In this document: positions 5,936-12,648 of the stretch, one piece after another
How positions within the stretch are numbered: the stretch's first letter is position 1
Layout: each line of letters opens with the position of its first letter
Assembly: GCA_045588795.1 (NCBI GenBank)
Contig: JAZNEY010000069.1
Span: 1 to 12,648, forward strand
Direction: 5' to 3'
DNA length: 12,648 bases
Source of the DNA: UMGS1908 sp045588795
GTDB lineage: Bacteria; Bacillota; Clostridia; Christensenellales; UBA1242
The notes under the pieces: generated by a model
The model's database searches: none
Told to the model about the DNA's origin: nothing
The model's input: the letters and a program-made list of their open reading frames with translations, nothing else
Position numbers and translations under genes: made by a program

Positions 5936-8773
5936 TATTATAATTCAAGAAAAAAATCGAAAAAGCTGAAATGGCAGGGTATTCTCTCTGCTTCGCTTTT
6001 TTCTGTTTTAGGTTTAATAACCTTTTTTAAGTTTGCAACTGGATTGACAAATATTTTGCTTGGTGTTTTTGGGCTTATGTTCTATCCAATGATTATTCTT
6101 GCTGTGCTCGTTTCTTGTGGTATAGCGTTTAATATGAAATTTTCACTTTCAGGTAAAAATTTATCATACCTAGTTTTGTCTGTTATAAGTTTAGAACTTT
6201 TGTTGCATACAGCATTCGTTGCAAAATTTGCGACTGAACACGGTGTAAAAATTTCACATTATTTTGATTTTCTTGGAATGGTTGCAACTATGAAAAGCGG
6301 GGTAACTGTGGGCGGGCTAATTGCTTCACTGGTTGCTTATCCGTTTATGTGTTTACTAAGCCCTGTTGGTGCTTGTATCTTGTTTGCAATAATGCTTACT
6401 GTTTTTGTATCACTTTGTGTCGATTATTATTTAGTGGCAAGAAACTTTGAAGAAAATAAAAAAGTGAAAAGTATGCTACAAAGAAACGGTGATAATAAGT
6501 ATGCTTATAAAAATGACACTATTTGCAGTAATCTAACAAGCGTTGGAACAAGTGATGACATTTCGACAAGAGAGTTAAATCAAAACTATACATCAAAATT
6601 CATTGACGAAGAAGAAAATTCTGATGAAAATGAACAGAGAGAGGGTTATGTTTTTGATGGATATAGCGAAGAAACCCCATCAATCATTGAAACATCACAG
6701 CCACAAGTAAGCAATGGCTATGACTTTATAAACGGAGACAAAGAGAATTCTCGCTATGACCCCAACAAGTTTTCAAGTGCTAGTGAATATATAACCTACA
6801 AATACTCACCTACAATATATAAAAATCAACGAAATCAAGAAAATGCTTCAAATAATGAGGAAGAAAACCAATCACTTTATGATTCAGAAGAAACATATGG
6901 GACAGATTATGCTAATGACAACACCGAGCCTGATGGTTATGGGTATGCGAGCGAAGAAACTGTTGCAAATGAAAAGTATCTGAGTGAAGAGGAAACAGAA
7001 AGTTCGGTTAGTTCGTTTACAGAAGAATTTAACACATCAATATTTACAGGGCAACACAACGAGAATACAAGGGAAAGAAGAGATTCTGGCTCTACATTTG
7101 ACAACAGTCCATTTAGCACATTTAACACCGGTGAACAAATAGGTGTTGACAACAGCAGGGTGAGAGGAAGAGATAGTGAAGTGTTCCCAAGCACTGCTAA
7201 AACATTCTTTGATGATTCGCCTGTACAAAAGAAAGAGCCTGAGCAACTTCCAATCTTCAAAAACATTAAACCACAAAAGTACGGTCAAGAGAAAGATAAA
7301 AAATATAACGCTCCACCAACCACACTTCTTGAATTATGCTCAGATGATGAAAGTACATATGGGGGAGATTACCAAGCAAAAAGTGCCGCACTTGAACAAG
7401 TACTTAGCAGTTTCAATATTGATGCAAAGGTGTCTAATATTGTAAGAGGACCAACAGTTACTCAATATGAGTTAAGTATGCCATATGGAACTTCCGTAAA
7501 GAAAATTTTAACCTATGATGGCGATATTGCAGCCGCTCTTATGAGCAGGGGCGGTGTGAGAATAGAGGCACCAATTCTTGGTAAAAACGCAGTTGGTGTT
7601 GAAGTGCCAAACGATACACGAAGCAAAGTTGGTTTAAGAGAACTTCTTGAATCAAAGGAATTTCAAACCACAACATCAAACCTTCCAATTGTAATGGGTA
7701 AAAGTGTTTCTGGTGAGGTTATAGTAAAATCGCTTCCAAAACTTGTACACTGTTTGGTTGCAGGCTCAACTGGTTCTGGTAAATCTGTGTTTTTGCACTC
7801 ATTAATCCTTAGCCTAATGTACAAATGTTCGCCATCACAACTTCGTTTCATTATGATTGACCCGAAGAGAGTTGAATTTACAACATACAGCGGAATGCCT
7901 CATATGATGCTCCCAAATGCTGTTTCTGAGTGCGATAAAGCAATTAATGCACTTGGTTGGGCTGTTAAAGAAATGGACAGAAGATTTAAAAAATTGCAAC
8001 AATACAAAGTTCAAAACATTCAAGACTTTAACCACTTAAAAGAGGTTACCGATACCCATGAAGAAGAGCAAATGGCTTACCTTGTTATCATCATTGATGA
8101 ATTAAATGACTTAATGATGGTAGGTAAAAAAGAAGTTGAAGAAAAGATTACAAGACTTGCTCAACTTGGAAGAGCAAGTGGTATACATCTTATTATTGCA
8201 ACACAAAGACCATCTGCTGATGTTATTACTGGTACAATTAAAAACAACTTGCCAACAAGAGTCGCATTTTCTCTCGGCAGTGCTATTGACTCAAGGGTTA
8301 TTCTTGATGAAAGTGGCGCTGAAAAACTTCTAAGTCATGGTGATATGCTTTTATCTGCAAATGGCTCGAATTCAACAGTAAGATTGCAGGGTGGATTTGC
8401 TGAAATGGACGAAGTTAGAAAGGTTGTTGAATATATAAAGAGCCACAACGAATCATATTTTGATGAGGAACTGGAAAAAGAAATATTGGCAGATAGAAAA
8501 GAAGAAGTTCCTGCAGATGGTGGAAGTGGAAAAAATGGTCCTAATACTCCAGCACTTGATGAACTACTTCCAGCAGCATTAAAACTTTGCATTGAAACAG
8601 GTGGTGCTTCGATTAACCTTGTACAAAGGAGATTTAGTGTGGGTTATGCAAGGGCTGCACGAATTGTTGACCAGATGGAACTTGCTGGATATATTTCACA
8701 AGGAAATGGTAGTAAACTTAGAACTGTATATATGACAATGAGTGAGTTCAAGGAAAAATTTGGTGAGGACTAA
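5933..8773 (+). CDS. ftsK: DNA translocase FtsK/SpoIIIE
   Basis: This membrane-anchored hexameric ATPase pumps double-stranded DNA through the closing septum; in endospore formers SpoIIIE moves the chromosome into the forespore. The 946-residue product has at least four membrane helices in residues 15-171. A long hydrophilic acidic linker follows (about 172-455), rich in Glu, Ser, Asn and Tyr. The alpha/beta motor spans about 460-830 and a winged-helix gamma domain lies at about 874-946. The Walker A motif is GSTGSGKS at 611-618, and Walker B is LVIIIDE with D722-E723. The gamma domain (ETGGASINLVQRRFSVGYARAARIVDQME) would read polar guide sequences. It is longer than B. subtilis SpoIIIE (about 790 residues), mostly because of the linker, which repeats a SEET-like tetrad. 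With only one copy in view, division and sporulation roles cannot be separated, but the nearby YunB gene makes a sporulation role plausible. It is followed by rimO after 19 bases. Confidence 0.95.
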   Translation: MYYNSRKKSKKLKWQGILSASLFSVLGLITFFKFATGLTNILLGVFGLMFYPMIILAVLVSCGIAFNMKFSLSGKNLSYLVLSVISLELLLHTAFVAKFATEHGVKISHYFDFLGMVATMKSGVTVGGLIASLVAYPFMCLLSPVGACILFAIMLTVFVSLCVDYYLVARNFEENKKVKSMLQRNGDNKYAYKNDTICSNLTSVGTSDDISTRELNQNYTSKFIDEEENSDENEQREGYVFDGYSEETPSIIETSQPQVSNGYDFINGDKENSRYDPNKFSSASEYITYKYSPTIYKNQRNQENASNNEEENQSLYDSEETYGTDYANDNTEPDGYGYASEETVANEKYLSEEETESSVSSFTEEFNTSIFTGQHNENTRERRDSGSTFDNSPFSTFNTGEQIGVDNSRVRGRDSEVFPSTAKTFFDDSPVQKKEPEQLPIFKNIKPQKYGQEKDKKYNAPPTTLLELCSDDESTYGGDYQAKSAALEQVLSSFNIDAKVSNIVRGPTVTQYELSMPYGTSVKKILTYDGDIAAALMSRGGVRIEAPILGKNAVGVEVPNDTRSKVGLRELLESKEFQTTTSNLPIVMGKSVSGEVIVKSLPKLVHCLVAGSTGSGKSVFLHSLILSLMYKCSPSQLRFIMIDPKRVEFTTYSGMPHMMLPNAVSECDKAINALGWAVKEMDRRFKKLQQYKVQNIQDFNHLKEVTDTHEEEQMAYLVIIIDELNDLMMVGKKEVEEKITRLAQLGRASGIHLIIATQRPSADVITGTIKNNLPTRVAFSLGSAIDSRVILDESGAEKLLSHGDMLLSANGSNSTVRLQGGFAEMDEVRKVVEYIKSHNESYFDEELEKEILADRKEEVPADGGSGKNGPNTPALDELLPAALKLCIETGGASINLVQRRFSVGYARAARIVDQMELAGYISQGNGSKLRTVYMTMSEFKEKFGED

Positions 8774-8792
8774 TAAAGTAGAGGAATAAATT

Positions 8793-10163
8793 ATGGGAAA
8801 AGAACAAATTGATGAAAAATTAAGTCAAATGCTTGTAGGTGTTATTTCTTTGGGTTGTGATAAAAACAGGGTGGACACTGAGAATATGATGACACACTTA
8901 GCACATCACGGAATGGCATTCACATCAGATTCTTCTCAGGCAGATATTATCATTATTAACACTTGTGCGTTTATAAAATCATCAAGAGAAGAAACCTATC
9001 AAACAATTGAGGAAATGACTCAATACAGAAAGACTGGTCGTTGTTCGTGCCTTATTGCAACGGGTTGTTTTTCTCAAAGCAGAGTAAAAGAATTGCAAAA
9101 TGATTTCCCAGAAATTGATATTTTTATGGGAGTTAATGACTACGCAAGAATTTATGAAATAATAAAAGAGTTCTTTTCAGCAGAGGAAAGACACGATATT
9201 ATTTCAGTTGATACTCCATTTAATATTGATTCAATTGAAAAAGGTAGGCTTACAACAACACCTCAGCATTATGCATATGTGAAAATTGCAGATGGGTGCG
9301 ATAATTTTTGCTCATACTGCCTAATTCCTTATATAAGAGGCAGATTTAGGTCAAGAAAGATTGAAAGTATTGTAACAGAATCAACCGACCTTGTGGAGCG
9401 TGGTGCTAAAGAGTTGTTGCTAGTTGCGCAAGATGTGGCAAAATATGGTGAAGATATTTATGGGGAAAACAAACTTGCAGAACTTATAAGGGAATTGTCT
9501 AAAATTGAAAAACTAGAATGGATAAGACTTTTGTATTGTTATCCAGAGCACCTAAAAGAAGATGTTATTAATGAACTTTTAACAAATCCAAAGGTTTGTG
9601 GTTATATTGATGTTCCATTCCAACACGTGAATTCAAAAATATTAAAGGCTATGAACAGAAAGGTTGAAAAGCCTGATATTATTCGCTTAATTGAGAAAAT
9701 AACATCATCTGAAAAAGAGATTGCTGTAAGGTCAACATTTATACTTGGTTTTCCAGGAGAAACAAAGGCAGATTTTAATGAACTCATTGACTTTTTAAAG
9801 AAATACAAAATGCCAAATGTTGGGTTCTTTACATATTCTCGTGAAAGCGGAACAGTTGCAGCAAGGCTTGAGGGTCAAATTGAAGAGAATATAAAAAAGA
9901 GACGACTAGTGAAAGCAGTAAAAACTCAAAAGAAAGTTATTTCAGACTACAACAAGTCGCTTGTTGGCAAAACATTAAAAGTTGTTTGTGAGGGTATTAC
10001 TCCTAATGGTGATTACTTGTATGGAAGAAGCGAATTTCAAGCTCCGGACATTGATACAATAACTTATTTCACATCTAAAACGCAGGTAAATGCAGGAGAG
10101 TTTTATAACGTTACAATAGATAAAGTCAAGGGCTATGACCTGTTTGGTCATATTGTTGACTAA
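8793..10163 (+). CDS. rimO: Ribosomal protein S12 methylthiotransferase RimO
   Basis: RimO is a radical-SAM enzyme that adds a methylthio group to the beta-carbon of the conserved aspartate (Asp89 in E. coli) of ribosomal protein S12, using two 4Fe-4S clusters. The 456-residue product has an N-terminal UPF0004 domain with the three cluster cysteines C22 (SLGCDKNRVDTE), C58 (INTCAFI) and C92 (ATGCFSQ). The radical-SAM CX3CX2C cysteines C169, C173 and C176 lie in KIADGCDNFCSYCLIP. A C-terminal TRAM domain runs from about residue 390. The sequence IRGRFRSR after the cluster, and the APDID and YDLFGHI elements in the TRAM domain, favour RimO over the tRNA enzymes MiaB and MtaB. The ATG at 8793 follows AGAGGAA (8780-8786) at normal spacing. 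It is probably co-transcribed with ftsK and pgsA, the usual clostridial order. Its presence argues for a Clostridia-type host rather than Bacillus. Confidence 0.93.
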   Translation: MGKEQIDEKLSQMLVGVISLGCDKNRVDTENMMTHLAHHGMAFTSDSSQADIIIINTCAFIKSSREETYQTIEEMTQYRKTGRCSCLIATGCFSQSRVKELQNDFPEIDIFMGVNDYARIYEIIKEFFSAEERHDIISVDTPFNIDSIEKGRLTTTPQHYAYVKIADGCDNFCSYCLIPYIRGRFRSRKIESIVTESTDLVERGAKELLLVAQDVAKYGEDIYGENKLAELIRELSKIEKLEWIRLLYCYPEHLKEDVINELLTNPKVCGYIDVPFQHVNSKILKAMNRKVEKPDIIRLIEKITSSEKEIAVRSTFILGFPGETKADFNELIDFLKKYKMPNVGFFTYSRESGTVAARLEGQIEENIKKRRLVKAVKTQKKVISDYNKSLVGKTLKVVCEGITPNGDYLYGRSEFQAPDIDTITYFTSKTQVNAGEFYNVTIDKVKGYDLFGHIVD

Positions 10164-10178
10164 AAGCAAGGGGGATAA

Positions 10179-10835
10179 ATGATGAAAACTATAAATAAGA
10201 ATTTACCAAACATTATAACAATCATAAGAATTTGCTTAACACCGGTAGTTATTGCACTATTTCTTATACCATCAAGTGGGGTACTTAAATTTGTATCTTT
10301 CAGTGTATATGTTATTGCATCTTGCACAGATTTCATTGATGGATATCTTGCAAGAAAATATAATCTTGTAAGTGATACAGGCAAACTTTTAGATACTGCG
10401 GCAGATAAGTTTTTACAGACAAGTGTACTAATTTTGGTACTTACAAATCATTATACTATGTTTTGTGAGTGGATAAATATTTTACTTGTGCTAATAATTC
10501 TATTAAGAGATGCTTGGATAAACACAGTTCGACAACTTTGTGCGTCAAAAGGTATAATCGTTGCTGCAGATATTTGGGGTAAAATTAAGTCTATAATAAT
10601 GGATATTGCTATGGGAATTTTATTTTTCTATATTGCCCTTGCAGAAATTTTACCACACGGAGTTAATACTGTTTTATTTGCAGACTTAAAACTTCTTTAC
10701 ATTGGTTGTGTTGGATTTGTTTTATTTGCTATTTCTGCTATATTCTCAATTGCATCTGGCATTAATTATACAGTTGTAACTTGGGACATTATCTCTGGTA
10801 AAGTAAATAACAACTCACAAAAAAACGAACAATAA
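10179..10835 (+). CDS. pgsA: CDP-diacylglycerol--glycerol-3-phosphate 3-phosphatidyltransferase PgsA
   Basis: PgsA makes phosphatidylglycerol phosphate from CDP-diacylglycerol and glycerol-3-phosphate in the cytoplasmic membrane, the committed step to phosphatidylglycerol and cardiolipin. The 218-residue product is strongly hydrophobic with about five to six membrane helices. It carries the complete CDP-alcohol phosphatidyltransferase motif D-x2-DG-x2-AR-x8-G-x3-D-x3-D, read as D51, D54, G55, A58, R59, G68, D72 and D76. The opening NLPNIITIIRICLTPVVI is characteristic of PgsA and argues against phosphatidylserine or cardiolipin synthases. Two ATG codons stand in tandem at 10179 and 10182. AGGGGG (10169-10174) is four bases from the first and seven from the second, so the second is a plausible true start and would shorten the protein by one residue. 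It lies 15 bases after rimO. recA follows directly, without the cinA gene often found between them. Confidence 0.93.
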   Translation: MMKTINKNLPNIITIIRICLTPVVIALFLIPSSGVLKFVSFSVYVIASCTDFIDGYLARKYNLVSDTGKLLDTAADKFLQTSVLILVLTNHYTMFCEWINILLVLIILLRDAWINTVRQLCASKGIIVAADIWGKIKSIIMDIAMGILFFYIALAEILPHGVNTVLFADLKLLYIGCVGFVLFAISAIFSIASGINYTVVTWDIISGKVNNNSQKNEQ

Positions 10836-10849
10836 TTATATTTTACCTA

Positions 10850-10878
10850 TTGAATTGTTTATTTATTTCAATTATAAT
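10850..10878 (+). promoter_or_regulatory. Predicted strong promoter of recA
   Basis: TTGAAT (10850-10855) and TATAAT (10873-10878) are separated by 17 bases, close to the sigma-A consensus. The short leader contains AAGGAG (10887-10892), eight bases before the recA ATG. The spacer is bracketed by ATTGAA (10849-10854) and TTCAAT (10867-10872), a six-base inverted repeat that overlaps the -35 box and touches the -10 box. No full clostridial/Bacillus LexA box (GAAC-N4-GTTC) is visible. Confidence 0.75.
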
Positions 10879-10900
10879 GGGTGTGTAAGGAGATGAAATT

Positions 10901-11944
10901 ATGGCAAAAGATACTTTAAAAGAACAAGAAGAATCAAAACAAAACAAATTAAAAGCATTGGACCAAGTAATAGCACAAATTGAAAAACAACATGGAAAAG
11001 GCTCAATTATGAGACTTGGCGAGCAATCAATTGCTCCTATTGATGTTATTTCAACAGGCTGTTTGGCTCTTGATGACGCTCTTGGAATTGGTGGTATACC
11101 AAGGGGAAGAATTATAGAAATATATGGACCAGAATCTTCTGGTAAAACAACAGTTTCTTTGCATATTATTGCAGAGGCACAAAAGGCTGGCGGAACTTGT
11201 GCGTTCATTGATGCAGAGCATGCACTAGACCCAACATACGCTGCAAGACTAGGCGTGGATTTGCAAAACCTTTATGTCTCACAACCAGACAATGGAGAGC
11301 AAGGCCTAGAAATTGCTGATGAACTTGTAAGGTCGGGAGCTCTTGATGTTGTTGTCATTGACTCGGTTGCAGCGCTTACACCAAAGGCTGAAATTGATGG
11401 AGAAATGGGCGACAACCATATCGGACTTCAAGCAAGACTTATGTCGCAAGCACTTAGAAAACTTGCGGGTGTTACAAACAAAACAAAGACCTGCGTTGTA
11501 TTTATAAACCAACTTCGCGAAAAGGTTGGTGTAATGTTTGGTTCACCAGAAACAACACCTGGTGGTAAGGCATTAAAATTTTATGCAAGCATAAGACTTG
11601 ATGTAAGAAAAACTGATACACTTAAAGATGGCTCAGATAGCGTTGGTAACAGGACAAGGGTAAAAATTGTTAAGAATAAACTTGCTCCTCCATTCAAAAT
11701 TGCAGAGTTTGATATTATATATGGAGCAGGAATTAGCCAAGAGGGTTGTGTCCTTGATGTTGCAAGTGATAAGGGCATTATTGAAAAGAGTGGAGCGTGG
11801 TTCTCTTATAATGGTCAAAAGATTGGTCAAGGCAGAGAAAATGCAAGAAATTACTTAATCAATAACCCAGAAATACTAAATGAAATCATTGCGAAGTGTA
11901 AAGGTCAAACAGAGGCTGATGAAATAATTGGGGAAGAGGAATAA
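10901..11944 (+). CDS. recA: Recombinase RecA
   Basis: RecA forms ATP-dependent filaments on single-stranded DNA, drives strand exchange in recombinational repair, and triggers LexA self-cleavage where LexA is present. The 347-residue product is full length for the family. The Walker A motif is GPESSGKT at residues 76-83, following ISTGCLALDDALGIGGIPRGRI. Further landmarks are AFIDAEHALDP, VVIDSVAALTPKAEIDGEMGD (Walker B and the region ahead of loop L1), NQLREKVGVMFGSPETTPGGKALKFYAS (loop L2 and its flank) and KNKLAPPFKIAEFDI. The C-terminus ends in an acidic run, as is usual. There is no intein and no frame break. It has its own strong promoter after pgsA. The neighbourhood ftsK-rimO-pgsA-recA is the standard clostridial one, except that cinA is absent before it and a SecD-like gene, rather than the rny gene often found, comes after it. 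Confidence 0.98.
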   Translation: MAKDTLKEQEESKQNKLKALDQVIAQIEKQHGKGSIMRLGEQSIAPIDVISTGCLALDDALGIGGIPRGRIIEIYGPESSGKTTVSLHIIAEAQKAGGTCAFIDAEHALDPTYAARLGVDLQNLYVSQPDNGEQGLEIADELVRSGALDVVVIDSVAALTPKAEIDGEMGDNHIGLQARLMSQALRKLAGVTNKTKTCVVFINQLREKVGVMFGSPETTPGGKALKFYASIRLDVRKTDTLKDGSDSVGNRTRVKIVKNKLAPPFKIAEFDIIYGAGISQEGCVLDVASDKGIIEKSGAWFSYNGQKIGQGRENARNYLINNPEILNEIIAKCKGQTEADEIIGEEE

Positions 11945-11951
11945 ATTCTTC

Positions 11952-11981
11952 TTGACCAGCGGTCTCAATATGTTATATAAT
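11952..11981 (+). promoter_or_regulatory. Predicted promoter of the SecD-like gene
   Basis: TTGACC (11952-11957) and TATAAT (11976-11981) are separated by 18 bases, starting only eight bases after the recA stop. The -35 box overlaps a small GC-rich dyad GACC-AGC-GGTC (11954-11964), unusual in this AT-rich DNA and possibly an operator. AGGTAGG (12001-12007) serves as the ribosome site for the ATG at 12013. Confidence 0.65.
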
Positions 11982-12012
11982 AAGGTTATATGTATTTTTA
12001 AGGTAGGACAAA

Positions 12013-12648
12013 ATGAATAATTATAGTAAGACTAAAAGTATGATATTTTTCATAATCTTTGGATTAATTTTTGCAATAGGGGCGGTGTTAACATTTGTTC
12101 CTATGCGTTTTGGCTCAAAAGATTATGAATCATTTATTGGTGCTATGGCACTTTCAACAGATTGTAACGACAGTATATCTGCAGTTTACACTTATACAGA
12201 AGATGACTCAACAGATGTTGACAAGGCAATCAAGATTATGGGAAGTACTCTTGAACAAAAATTTGGTAAAAATTCTGTAAATGTTTACAAACTTGGAGAC
12301 AACAGGCTTAAAGTTGAGGTTGCCAATGGTATAACTGAGGACAGAACTAATGAAATTAAAGAGTGTTTAAGCGGATTTACAGCGGGCAAAATGACTATTA
12401 CAAACAACAAAAATCCAAAAGCAACGCTTGAAGAAAATCCAGATTTGCTTGTAATTGATGGTTGGAAAGATATTGAATCAATTTCATCTCAAAATTACAA
12501 GGGTAGTTATGGGATTGAAGTTGCATTTACAAAAAGTGGCAAGGCTACTTACGAATTAATGACAGGTCAAACTGTTTATATTTATATAAATGGTAATGCT
12601 TTTCCAAGCGACAACTATAACTCGGTTGCACTTACACAAGAAACTACA
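12013..12648 (+). CDS. secD: SecD-like protein translocase subunit, 5' part only
   Basis: SecD, with SecF, is an accessory of the Sec translocon that uses the proton gradient to help pull exported proteins across the membrane. Only the first 212 residues are in the window; the frame is open to the last base. A membrane helix lies at about residues 9-30, followed by a region that I read as the first extracytoplasmic domain of SecD. The segment SFIGAMALSTDCNDSISAVY (residues 40-59) fits where clostridial SecD proteins carry GLDLxGG followed by a similar AVY-type strand. NRLKVEVANGITEDRTNEIKECL matches the (D)RIxVxxPGxxD...I...L strand-helix typical of SecD. IEVAFTKSGKATYELMTG with YIYINGNAF matches the later vxLxFxxxGxxxFxxxT...iaIxldg pattern. 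The GLDLxGG loop is altered to STDCNDS (48-54), so this may be a divergent SecD or SecDF paralogue. Whether SecF is fused cannot be seen. It has its own promoter after recA. Confidence 0.72.
   Translation, partial: MNNYSKTKSMIFFIIFGLIFAIGAVLTFVPMRFGSKDYESFIGAMALSTDCNDSISAVYTYTEDDSTDVDKAIKIMGSTLEQKFGKNSVNVYKLGDNRLKVEVANGITEDRTNEIKECLSGFTAGKMTITNNKNPKATLEENPDLLVIDGWKDIESISSQNYKGSYGIEVAFTKSGKATYELMTGQTVYIYINGNAFPSDNYNSVALTQETT

Noticed and set aside
7176..7445. An alternative + frame inside ftsK as a separate small gene
   Set aside because: It overlaps the FtsK linker and motor start, has no ribosome site, and its Leu/Lys/His-rich product looks like an out-of-frame translation.
10827..10838. 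GAAC near the end of pgsA as the left half of a LexA box for recA
   Set aside because: The right half expected after four bases (GTTC) reads ATTA, and the site lies about 20 bases upstream of the -35 box inside the pgsA coding end. Only a half-site is present.
10901..11944. Intein or frame interruption in recA
   Set aside because: The reading frame is continuous, has the normal 347-residue length, and all core motifs are contiguous.
1..12648. A mobile element, CRISPR array, defence island or biosynthetic cluster
   Set aside because: I saw no transposase, integrase, repeat-spacer pattern, toxin-antitoxin pair or cluster enzymes. All genes belong to known housekeeping or sporulation families in a largely conserved order.

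Overview
The window is AT-rich (about one third G+C by eye), and every gene reads on the + strand. It looks like a chromosomal housekeeping segment of a Gram-positive, low-GC Bacillota, most likely a Clostridia-type organism. Three points support this. A YunB-type sporulation gene is found in endospore formers and their relatives. The paralogous M16 pair (YmfF/YmfH), an FtsK/SpoIIIE translocase, PgsA and RecA lie in the same relative order as in Bacillus. RimO sits between FtsK and PgsA, an arrangement typical of clostridia, whereas Bacillus subtilis is not known to have RimO. All nine complete genes end in TAA and use the standard code.

Layout. (1) 6-710, yunB, a membrane-anchored sporulation protein. 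(2) 779-3096, a two-gene sulfur-transfer unit of a cysteine desulfurase (NifZ/IscS type) and ThiI, preceded by a promoter inside an elaborate set of nested inverted repeats and ended by a strong AT-rich hairpin terminator. (3) 3209-5835, two overlapping M16 peptidase-family genes: a degenerate YmfF-like partner followed by a catalytically intact YmfH-like partner. (4) 5933-10835, ftsK/spoIIIE, rimO and pgsA, tightly spaced and probably co-transcribed from an extended -10 promoter. (5) 10901-11944, recA with its own near-consensus promoter. (6) 12013 to the end, the 5' part of a SecD-like protein-export gene with its own promoter; it runs off the window.

How they work together. The desulfurase passes persulfide sulfur to ThiI, mainly for 4-thiouridine in tRNA. 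The M16 genes look like a heterodimer of one active and one inactive subunit. FtsK/SpoIIIE (DNA pumping), RimO (ribosomal protein S12 methylthiolation), PgsA (phosphatidylglycerol synthesis) and RecA (recombination) are core functions linked by conserved neighbourhood rather than by a common pathway.

No stretch longer than about 100 bases lacks a gene. I see no mobile element, CRISPR array, phage, tRNA or rRNA gene, and no convincing new defence or biosynthetic system. The most notable features are the nested dyads at the desulfurase promoter, the degenerate zinc-ligand set of the first M16 protein, the repeated acidic motif in the long FtsK linker, and the altered signature of the SecD-like protein.
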